Positions 34,191 through 43,434 of a DNA stretch of 64,000 nucleotides are shown in pieces. Position 1 is the first letter of the stretch. Each line of letters starts with the position of its first letter. The position numbers and the translations under genes are program-made. The notes beneath the pieces were generated by a model. The model was given only the letters and a program-made list of their open reading frames with translations. It was not told the DNA's origin and made no database searches. The stretch comes from Vitis vinifera. Its lineage: Eukaryota > Streptophyta > Magnoliopsida > Vitales > Vitaceae. The stretch lies in contig NC_081817.1 of assembly GCF_030704535.1 (NCBI RefSeq), positions 3,301,001 through 3,365,000 of the forward strand. Direction: 5' to 3'.

Positions 34191-35021
34191 CTTGTGGATA
34201 GTGGTTGTACAAATCACATGACAAATAATCAAGATCTCTTTAGAGAACTTGATAGAACAACTATTTCCAAAGTCAGAATTGGAAATGGTGAGTATATTCC
34301 AGTGAAGGGCAAAGGAACGGTTGCTATTGAAAGCCAAACAGGTTTGAAACTCATTTATGATGTTTTGTTTGTGCCTGACATTGACCAAAACTTACTCAGT
34401 GTTGGACAGCTCGTTGAGAAAGAATTTAAAGTTTATTTTGAAGATAGGAATTGCATTATCAAGGATGCTGAAGGCAAAGAGGTGTTCAACATAAAAATGA
34501 AGGGCAAGAGTTTTGCCTTGAATTTACTGGAAGATGAGCATACTGCTATTTTACAACAAGATAGCACAACAATGTTTTGGGACAGAAGGGTCGAGCACTT
34601 TCATCATGATGATGTGCTCTACATGAAGAAAAATCAAATAGTTGAAGGACTTCCTGACTTAGAAAAAGATCTTCCTATATGTGCTATTTGTCAATATGGG
34701 AAGCAAACTAAACTTCCCTTTCCAAAGAAAATATCCTGGAGAGCAACCCAAAAACTGCAACTGGTGCATACTGATGTTGGTGGATCTCAAAAAATGCCAT
34801 CCTTGAAATGGAATGCAAACAATGGTTGGTGGATCTCAAAAAATGCCATCCTTGAAATGGAATGCAAACAATTTTGGGCTAAAACTGCAAGTAGAGCAGT
34901 ATATTTTCTGAACATATTGACAACAAAAGTGTTAAAGAAGCAGACCCCTTTCGAAGTTTGGTTCGAGTGTCTACGTGCAAGACTTGGAGTTTGCATCTAC
35001 GAAGTCAAGGAGGAGTGTTGA
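34191..35021 (+). pseudogene. Copia protease / pre-integrase remnant
   Basis: In the same frame as gag, after one TAG, the pol part begins LVDSGCTNHM, the aspartic protease with its catalytic DSG. It continues into a GAG-pre-integrase zinc segment (HFHHDD, then CAICQYGKQ) and the start of integrase (LVHTDVGG). There the frame jumps through a 48-49-bp tandem duplication (34776-34873) to the end of the integrase core (FWAKTASRAVYFLN). It stops with a TGA inside the 3' LTR. Most of integrase and all of reverse transcriptase and RNase H are gone. No ATG starts this part, so it would need readthrough of the TAG. Confidence 0.88.
34776..34873 (+). repeat. Tandem duplication at the copia internal deletion
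   Basis: A 48-49-bp unit (34776-34824) is repeated directly at 34825-34873 with no difference I can see over 48 bp. It sits exactly where the integrase core is lost. Confidence 0.9.
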
Positions 35022-35303
35022 ATTTTGACTTAGTATTTGCTAGAATTTGAATTTTGAATATTGCAGCTGGAGTCTTGCACAAAATCTGCAACATCTAGAT
35101 ATTTTCTTATTTTTATTTGGTCAAGATTTGGTTTCTATTTTATAGGAAGTAGTTGTTCATCATCTAGTAGCTTGATTTTCTGCTATTCTAATGTCATTTA
35201 AGTTACAAGTTCATGTATAAATTCAGCATTCTTCATCAATAAAATCATAAGTTCCAGCAGCCCAAAAATATATTCTGTATAAGTATTTAATCTTATACCA
35301 ACA
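35016..35303 (+). repeat. 3' LTR of the copia element
   Basis: 288 bp, read as identical to the 5' LTR at 32880-33167. The flanking TGTTG at 35304-35308 matches 32875-32879. Confidence 0.95.
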
Positions 35304-35308
35304 TGTTG

Positions 35309-37030
35309 CCAAAGAAATTTTATTTATGAAGTTTACTTGACCTTCGTCCAATTCCCATCAACCCTTCATTCAGTAGCATATATATATTTTTTTTCCAAAC
35401 ATGTCCTTCTGAAATTATCCACTCTTACGTACAAACTTGTAATTGGAAATGTGAATATTGCATGTACATGAAGCACCAACCAATAATCGCAAAAGTCAAA
35501 GAGGTTTGTAGATTTGAAGCTTTCGTAAAATTGAATGAGGATAGATATGTAAATCGATCTTTCCATGTTTGGCCATCAAGGGAAAATCCTTCTCTCTAGT
35601 AGCTTTCCCAACCGTTATTCTTGGTGACCAAGCAAATCATACGCTTACCATCTTATCACTCAGTCCTTATTAAATTCGTTCCAAACTGATTAACTTTCTC
35701 GGAAAATTGATCAGAAAGACTACCCAACCCACTTTGGGAGATTCAGTTAGTACAGAAGGAGAAAAAGGACGTTTGACCCAACTTTCCTCCAATGAGATTA
35801 AAAACAAATTTGAAGTTCTATTGTTTGTTTTGCCATTGACAAACACACTTAAAGTGGTTAACCACTCAAACTTGTAGACGAAGCTAGGGAATCCTCCATT
35901 GGGTTTTCGGAGAAGCTATAGACTCTTTTAACCACCACTCAGCTAACTCGGCAACCAAACAACTTAACAACAATGTATTCATATGGGTGCATGAGGATGG
36001 ATTTAGAATTAAATCTATGGGTGTCTGTACTGGCTAATTATTAGTGTGCAGTATACTGAAGATATATGTAGTTGTACCAACTGCATCCCTTTTTGGGATC
36101 TCATGACTTTTCCATTCTTTGTTCACTCATGATCATGCTCAAAACACCCAGCTAACAAATATTGTGGAGGCTTTCTCCACATAAAGTTGCACTTAGATCT
36201 GTACAAGAGAATATTTAATGCACTAAAACTATATCATCTCCGTTCATATATTGTCTCTTAAAAATGCTAAGTTTGTGAAACTGCTTGAGGTTAGTATATA
36301 TGTCATGTGTCATCAAAGAAACTGCTAGTTTACACACAAGTCCACTATTAAATGAACCATGTCCAAACAAGACTTTAATATAATGTTAAACAACTAACTT
36401 TTCTAAAAGCTAGTTTAAACTTACAGGTTTTAGATCACAATGCCTATCATGGACACCATCAATTGGGAAAGTGATCTCTCTTTCAATTCATAGCCTAACT
36501 TTGCAATATATTTCTCTAATCTTCATTGATGTAAACTTTAGTTTTGTTATCCAATGAGGTGACCTCAAAACAGCAGCAAATGGCCATTCAAGGTTCCTAT
36601 CAAGTGTGTCTCCAAGATTGGTACATCAGTTGGCTCAGATTGTAAAGGAGTTGTTTTCTTCTTATCAAAAAGAAAAAGAATATACAGTATTGGAAAATGA
36701 AGGGGAAAGAATAGTTCAAAAAAGTCATGCAATGGTACTGTAAATGAGATTTTAGAGAAGCACTTGCAAGCCTAGAAGTTTTTTCATACTGTTTGGAACC
36801 CAATATAAGAGAAAGCAATCAAAGAAAATAATCATCTCTCTACTTTATATGAAGGTGGTACAACTTATATCAATGGACACCAACTGCAGATGAACCAAAC
36901 TACTGTACATCAATGGAAGGGCATGTTTTAAGCCGAGGCAAATGGTGTATACCTTATAAGGAAGGGTAAGCGGGAATAGGAAGCAGGTAAAATAAAATTC
37001 AGAAATATCATATCTTTGAAATCACTCTAA
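35309..37030. other. Shared spacer between LacA and LacB
   Basis: No gene is seen. From about 35740 the sequence is similar to the LacC upstream region (from about 41950), for example around TTGTAGTTGTACCAACTGCAT. The duplication that made LacB and LacC therefore included at least 1.4 kb of promoter. Confidence 0.65.
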
Positions 37031-37037
37031 AACAAAA

Positions 37038-37060
37038 CTTGACCAACGTCTGGTCGGATC
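37038..37060 (+). promoter_or_regulatory. Conserved laccase promoter box with inverted repeat (LacB)
   Basis: TTGACCAAC, then GTCTGGTCGGATC: an imperfect GACCA-N5-TGGTC inverted repeat with a W-box core. It is about 215 bp before the LacB ATG and shared with LacA and LacC. Confidence 0.65.
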
Positions 37061-37129
37061 AACACTGTCATTGTAGATGTTTGGTTCTATCTGTTTCTTT
37101 TTTTGTTATTTCCTGTAGATAATTTCATT

Positions 37130-37146
37130 ACCTAACCAACCAAACA
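37130..37146 (+). promoter_or_regulatory. Possible AC element of LacB
   Basis: ACCTAACCAACCAAAC resembles AC-rich elements bound by MYB factors that switch on lignin genes. The matching stretch in LacC (about 43297) reads CACCTAATCAACCAAAC and is weaker; in LacA it is more degraded. Confidence 0.45.
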
Positions 37147-37160
37147 CGCCAAACCATCAC

Positions 37161-37168
37161 TATATAAG
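37161..37168 (+). promoter_or_regulatory. TATA box of LacB
   Basis: TATATAAG lies about 110 bases before the ATG at 37273, at the same relative place as in LacA and LacC. Confidence 0.75.
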
Positions 37169-37272
37169 CAAAGCCACTTCTTGCCATAAGTGCCATCAAG
37201 GAGCCACTTGAGTGTTCTCCCGTACATTGTTGTTCAATTTACCAAAATTAATAGACAAGAGCTTTTAGAGAA

Positions 37273-39449
37273 ATGGGTTCTTCTCTTCTTTCATCAGCAG
37301 CAATGTTCAGAGTTCTGTTCCTAGTTTTGAACTCTCTGTGGTTGTTTCCCGAGCTTGCCAGTGCTGGCATCACTAGGCATTACAAGTTCAATGTATTTTA
37401 TTTTATTTTATTTTTTGGATTATATATAATTGAGATGATGGGTTGATATTGGTTTAAATATGTGTTGTCCTCACTTTCTATTGGAATATTTTATAGATCA
37501 AGTTGCAGAATGTGACAAGGTTGTGCCACACGAAGAACATTGTGAGTGTGAATGGGCAGTTTCCAGGACCTCGCATCATTGCTAGGGAAGGAGATCGAGT
37601 GGTGGTTAATGTGGTTAACCATGTCCCGAACAATGTCACTATCCATTGGTATGAAGGCCTATTAGTTTTCTCATAATCTTCTCTACCTCAACAAGTATTT
37701 TGTTAATATGGTAATGTATGGTTATTAAATCCATATATGCTAATTGTGATGGGCGATTTTACAAACAGGCATGGAGTTCGACAGCTTCGGAGTGGGTGGG
37801 CAGATGGGCCTGCATATGTAACTCAGTGCCCTATTCAAACAGGCCAGACCTATGTATACAATTTCACCATCACTGGCCAAAGGGGAACCCTGTTTTGGCA
37901 TGCTCACATTTCATGGCTAAGATCCACTGTCTATGGACCCATCATCATCCTTCCAAAGAAAAATGTGCCTTACCCGTTTGTCAAACCCTACAAGGAAGTT
38001 CCCATCATATTTGGTACTCATCCATTTATCACACTGTCTACTAGCAAGACTTCCAATCATTTTTATTTTATGATCTAAGAAAATTCATTATCCATTGTAT
38101 GATATTCTATAGGAGAATGGTGGAATGCGGATCCAGAGGCAGTCATTACCCAGGCCCTGCAGAATGGAGGTGGCCCCAATGTCTCTGATGCCTATACCAT
38201 CAACGGCCTCCCTGGCCCCTTGTACAACTGCTCAGCTCAAGGTACTTTACTCTACCACCCTGATCACTGTTTCTTACTAATATAGCTTACTCAAATATAT
38301 ACATGTACGTATTTCACTTTCTTTCTGTATGGAAATTGTCCAGATACTTTCAAGCTAAAGGTAAAACCCGGGAAGACCTACCTCCTGAGATTGATCAACG
38401 CTGCACTCAATGATGAGCTCTTCTTCAGCATTGCCAACCACACCCTTACAGTGGTTGATGTGGATGCCATCTACGTCAAACCCTTTAAAACCGATACAAT
38501 TTTGATCACTCCTGGCCAAACCACCAACCTCCTCCTCAAGGCCAAACCCCACTTCCCTAATGCCACCTTCCTCATGGCTGCTCGCCCTTATGCCACCGGC
38601 CGTGGAACCTTTGACAATTCCACTGTCGCCGGTCTCCTCCACTATGAACCACCACAAAAATCCTCTCCCTCTGCCTCCTCCTTTAAAAACCTTCCTGTCT
38701 TCAAACCAACACTCCCTCCTCTAAATGACACTTCTTTCGCGGCCAACTTCACCAGAAAACTCCGAAGCTTGGCAAACAGTCAGTTCCCTGCCAATGTACC
38801 GAAAAAGGTTGACAAAAGATTTTTCTTCACAGTTGGGCTAGGGACAAGCCCTTGCCCTCAGAACCAGACCTGTCAAGGTCCCAACAACAGTACCAAATTT
38901 TCAGCCTCGGTTAATAATGTCTCCTTTGTTCTACCCACCACAGCCATCCTCCAAGCACACTTTTTTCAGCAATCCAATGGCGTCTACACCACAGATTTTC
39001 CAGCCACTCCAATCTTTCCTTTCAATTACACAGGGACACCACCCAACAACACCATGGCGAGCAACGGAACTAAGGTGGTAGTGCTTCCATTTAACACGAC
39101 TGTGGAGTTGGTGCTACAAGATACTAGTATTCTTGGAATTGAAAGCCACCCTTTACACCTTCATGGCTTCAATTTCTTTGTGGTTGGTCAGGGTTTTGGG
39201 AACTTTGACTCTAAGAAGGACCCTCCCAAATTCAATCTTGTAGACCCTGTTGAAAGGAACACAGTCGGTGTGCCGTCCGGCGGTTGGGTAGCTATTCGCT
39301 TCGTCGCTGACAACCCAGGTGTATGGTTCATGCATTGCCACCTGGAAGTCCACACAAGCTGGGGTTTGAAGATGGCTTGGATAGTAAAGGATGGCAAACT
39401 GCCTAATCAGAAGCTGCCTCCGCCACCCTCTGACCTTCCCCAGTGTTGA
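37273..39449 (+). CDS. Laccase LacB (LAC17-like), last intron lost
   Basis: There are five exons: 37273-37392, 37497-37648, 37769-38013, 38113-38241 and 38344-39449. They total 1752 bp for 583 residues. A signal peptide (residues 1 to about 31) directs secretion to the apoplast. Copper blocks are intact: [15 protein letters not shown] (from 90), HAH (135-137), HPLHLHG (484-490) and [14 protein letters not shown] (546-559). The predicted role is oxidation of monolignols and other phenols. LacA and LacC split the codon after NPG's Pro with an intron of 87-96 bp; in LacB the coding sequence runs straight through (1106 = 975 + 131 bp). The miR397 site at 38393-38413 is nearly perfect. AATAAA at 39595-39600 is the likely poly(A) signal. 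It is divergent from LacA and in tandem with LacC. Confidence 0.95.
38393..38413 (+). promoter_or_regulatory. Predicted miR397 target site in LacB
   Basis: The segment is complementary to miR397a at 20 of 21 positions by eye, the only mismatch being at the miRNA 3' end. miR397 is the established repressor of plant laccases. Confidence 0.85.
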
Positions 39450-39594
39450 GCTCCTCTTCCAAAATTCTTTTGATCCCAACCTGGCCTCAACTGATGCCTC
39501 CATTTTTCCCTTTTGTAATTTATTAATTCTGTTTTTATTGTTTTATCCCCTGAATGTTCTTTTCTCCAACTTATAAAATTGAGAAGTTTTTGGT

Positions 39595-39600
39595 AATAAA
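39595..39600 (+). terminator. Poly(A) signal of LacB
   Basis: AATAAA about 145 bases after the stop codon. LacC has the same motif at a similar distance (45865-45870). Confidence 0.55.
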
Positions 39601-39609
39601 ATGTTGGTT

Positions 39610-41300
39610 ACTATTAATAATTCAGATGACCAAGGAGATCACTCACCGCCTGCCTTCCCAAATCTACCACTTACCAAAGTAATTGCAACCAGTTAAGCTA
39701 ATGTACTGCACACTGCCAACAAAAATTTCACAAGGTGCTTGCGCTGATTTAGTCAAAGCCCACACCAGAATTAGCATAATATATAATACTTTCGTCAAAT
39801 TCAATTGATAGTGGACAGAGCGGAGAATTTTTGTTTGGACCCTTTTAAAGGAAAATATCTGCAAAAGCCGGTCATAGCCCTTTGTTTGATTGTAAAAGAA
39901 AATGACTTTGATTAATGTTAGGGCACTTCGATTTATAACACAAAAGGCTGGTATTTTGCGGGTAATGGTCATACCTCTAAAGGTGAGAGGACAAAGACTT
40001 AATATTTAGGCTATTTTTCCCGAATTCTATGAGAAGATATTTATCACATGCTCTCCTTTGGTAAAATATTTTATAACAATAGAGTCTATAATTATTTAAG
40101 AAGATATTATCTTGATAAGCTTATCATTGCAACATTATGCAAGGATGGGTATTCTCAACCCTACTATTAGCTAGTATCATTATCATTATGGTTTTGGGCA
40201 CAAGATCTAATATTTCGAGCCCTCTTTGTTATCAAAATGTATAAGGCACTTTGATATTTTTGAATTCTTTAATCCTTAGGCACCTTGATCTTATGGAATT
40301 TTTTATTCTTTGAACTCATCTAAGAAGACTATAAGATGTAATTGTTCATAAAGAATGGTTCATTCCTAGAGAAAAACTATCCAAGTATTTCCAAGCAGGT
40401 TCAAGTTTAAATTTCTCTAATCCTACACCTATCATCTCATTTGCCTTCAAAGGCAAACAACCTTTCAGGGCAATCATCGCCCCAAGGATCTAGGTAGACT
40501 TAGGTCAAGAAATCCTTGACCCTTCCTCTTTTATTGCATTCACCTCTTAAGGCAAAGGATATTAAAGGGCAATCATAACCTAAAAGTCTAATCAAGACAA
40601 GAAATCTTTAACCGTACCCTTCTCACTTCTTTTACCTCCTTAAGCATTACCCTTGAGGGCCATCCTCATGTAAGGGTTCGAGCTTGTTCAAGTCAAAGAA
40701 ACCTCTAACCTTAAGAGGAAAAGGGATTGTCAAGGGTATATGCAAGCTCAGATGCTCAAGTCGATAAATCTCTAACTCTATCCTTATTACTTTATGCACC
40801 TTCTAAGGCAACAAATCCTTACAGACAACCATCCCACAACGGTTCATGCAAGCTCAAGTTCAAATTTTCCTAAAATCCTTATCATCCCATTCACCTCTTA
40901 AAACAAGGGACCCTCAAGGGCATTCATTACCTAAAGGTTCAAGCGGGCTCAAATCGAGAATATCTTGACCTAATCCTTTATGCCTCTTATGTCTCAAAGT
41001 AAATCAATGCATGCGGTGCTATAAACTTCTTAACCCATATATACATAAGAACGTTGGAGGTAAATGTTACAGCTAAGGATATTAATTAGTGGAAAAATTA
41101 TCAAATTACCTACAACATCATTCCTCCATGATGGGCGTAAAGTGGAAGACTTAGATGTCAAGAATTGAATGCTCAGAATCCACCTCACTAATATTTTTAA
41201 GAATGATAACTGATGCAATAAGATGGTGAATTTGATACTTTTAAAAATAGTCACAATAATTTTTTTTTAGCATAAATTGATATTTTTATATAAGGTAACA
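39610..41300. other. Spacer between LacB and LacC
   Basis: No gene is supported. The central part, about 40380-40990, is a degenerate tandem repeat listed separately. Confidence 0.5.
40380..40990 (+). repeat. Degenerate tandem repeat, about 90-107 bp units
   Basis: Variants of CACCTCTTAAGGCAAAGGAT followed by CAAGGGCAATCAT and later TCAAGAAATCTTTGACC recur. Unit starts fall near 40440, 40547, 40635, 40799 and 40891. The units differ strongly from one another, so the array is old. No coding sense is seen. Confidence 0.6.
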
Positions 41301-41306
41301 CCTTTA

Positions 41307-41633
41307 CACTATGTTTGATTCTAAAAAAAAAAAAAAATAAGGAAAACACTAAGGAAAGAAAATAAAGAAGGAAAAAGAAAAAAGAAAAATAATAAATTTA
41401 AAGTTAATAAATTATTTTTATATGTTTTTTTAAATTCATTTCATTTTTTTTTCTATATAAACATCAAACAATTTAAATATATAGAATTTTTATTAATTTT
41501 AATTTTATATATATTTTCATGTTTTCTATGTAAATCAAACATAATAATATTTATTAATTTTTTATTAATTATTTTTCTTAACATTTTATTTTCTTTTTTT
41601 TCTTAATATTTTCTCAAAACCAAACATAATAGC
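41307..41633. mobile_element. Tourist-like MITE, second full copy
   Basis: The element begins CACTATGTTTGATTCT after TTA and ends with CTCAAAACCAAACATAATAG, which is inverted relative to the start. The interior is AT-rich and close to the fragment at 22159. Ends are degenerate, so boundaries may shift by a few bases. Confidence 0.65.
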
Positions 41634-41639
41634 TGTTTT

Positions 41640-43190
41640 ACTAATACCTATGAGGACTAATATGAGTGATAATGAAAATTAATTTTTAAGATAGAGATCA
41701 TTAATTAAGGTGAAAATTAACATTATTTAAGATGATAATCAATATATTTTATGATGGTCAAAATTATGACCAACATTTCCAAGTGTAGTGAATAATACTT
41801 CCTAAGATTTTTTTTTGAATTGAGATGACCCATACATGAAAGAAATATTTATGATCTACTACATTAACTAAATATTGACATAAAGTTAAAAGACTATTTA
41901 TGAGAAAAGTGGAAATATTTGCTTTGCTGATGAACACTACCTCTCTTCTGAGTAATTTGAACAGGAGAAAAAGGATGTTTGACCTCACTTCAATTTGCTT
42001 CAACAACACTGAGAAGACAAATCCCAAGCTTCTATGTTTGTTTAATTAACCATTAACAAACACACTTGAAGCTACTTAACCACTAAAACTTGCATGTCAA
42101 GGAAACATTCGAATTTGATTTTTGGAGAAGCCACGGATTAATTCTATCTTAACCCCACCACCATTCCAAACCAAACTCTTTTTTTTTTATCTTCCCCCTC
42201 TATTCCTTCCGGAACCAAACAACTGAGAAATTAAGTTTATACATATGGTTTTCCACGAAGATGGATTTAAAAATAAATCCATGCATGCAAGTATGTAGAT
42301 ACATAGACAGATTTTGTAGTTGTACCAACTGCATATCCCTTTTGAGGCACTCATGATCATCACCTTGTGCATTCTTTCTTCCTACTGTATGTATTGTTCA
42401 AACACAAATCTTACGCATATTTAATTACAAAGGCTTCCCCACATTACGATTGACAGGAGAATACTTGCAAGACCCTTCAAATAAAACTATATGTATCACT
42501 TGTGTGACATTTTAATTTCTTGGAAAATGATGTGCTTTCCAAACTGCTTGTTGTCCAGTTTCTTAAATGGGACATCAGTGTGTTAGAGGTGTGAATGAGT
42601 TACTTCCGTACTTGGAATCAGACCCATAAAACTGGAATTAATATCAACATCTCTGTCAATTCATATACCTAATCTTTCAATCCACTTCTCTAATCTTCTT
42701 TGATACAAATTTTGTTTTAGTTATTCAATGAGAGTGATCATCCCCCAAGACAGCAACAAAGAGTAGGTTCCTATGATCCTATCAGATGTGTTACACTCAA
42801 GACCAAGAGATTGAGAATGTCTACAAGATCGTCACATCAATATTGCGTCCTGATAAGCTAAGCTGAAACGGACATGTCTTATGGTGAAAACAATTGAAGG
42901 TCCAGTGGAATGAAATTCTTTCACCATAATTTCGGCATTTGATACCATGACATGAAAGCCTGGCTTCATCAGCCCCGCACAATGCTAGAAGTCTTTACGC
43001 AGTGAACTATTGTTGGTGAACCAACTATTTCTATGAACCGAAGTTTTATTCATTGCCACTATTTATCAATAGAAGGACACGTTTGAAATTCAGAAAAAAT
43101 GGAGGATACCATTACCATATAAGAAAGGGTAAACGGGAATCGGAAGCTGGTCAATAAAATTCAGAAATATACTCTCTTTGAAAATACTCT
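41640..43190. other. LacC upstream region, duplicated from or into LacB
   Basis: No gene. From about 41950 the sequence aligns by eye with the LacB upstream spacer, with many substitutions and small gaps. Confidence 0.6.
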
Positions 43191-43199
43191 AAAACAAAA

Positions 43200-43222
43200 C
43201 TTGACCAACATCTGGTCGGATC
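43200..43222 (+). promoter_or_regulatory. Conserved laccase promoter box with inverted repeat (LacC)
   Basis: The same GACCA-N5-TGGTC box with a TTGACC W-box core as in LacA and LacB, about 215 bp before the ATG. Confidence 0.65.
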
Positions 43223-43326
43223 GAGAATGTCATTGTAGGTGTTTGGTTCTCTCCCTTTTCCTTTAATTTTGTTGTTTTCTCTACATAATTTCATCACCTA
43301 ATCAACCAAACAGGCCCTACCATTTC

Positions 43327-43333
43327 TATATAG
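43327..43333 (+). promoter_or_regulatory. TATA box of LacC
   Basis: TATATAG about 105 bases before the ATG, in the same position as in its paralogues. Confidence 0.7.
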
Positions 43334-43434
43334 GCCGTGCCACAACCTTCCACGAGTCTCATCAAGGAGCCACTTGAGGGTTGTCTGGTACATTGTTGCT
43401 CAACCCAACCAAATAGAGAAGATTTTCAAGAGAA

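Larger units (their letters stand above)
32880..35303 (+). mobile_element. Young non-autonomous Ty1/copia element
   Basis: The 2424-bp element has two 288-bp LTRs that I read as identical (32880-33167 and 35016-35303), each starting TG and ending CA. A 5-bp target duplication TGTTG flanks it (32875-32879 and 35304-35308). The primer-binding site TGGTATCAGAGCC follows the 5' LTR at 33171, the usual plant initiator-Met tRNA type. A purine tract (GAAGTCAAGGAGGAG) precedes the 3' LTR. The interior has gag, protease and a GAG-pre-integrase segment. Most of the integrase core, the reverse transcriptase and RNase H are deleted. It would need enzymes from another copia element to move. It lies in the LacA promoter on the opposite strand to LacA. 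Confidence 0.96.

Noticed and set aside
38355-38657. Antisense frames inside laccase exon 5, repeated in all three copies
   Set aside because: They recur only because the sense exons are alike; they are shadows of the laccase reading frame.
40140-40990. Possible CRISPR-like or coding repeat between laccases
   Set aside because: Units are diverged and directly adjacent without unique spacers, and the context is a plant nucleus; an old minisatellite fits better.
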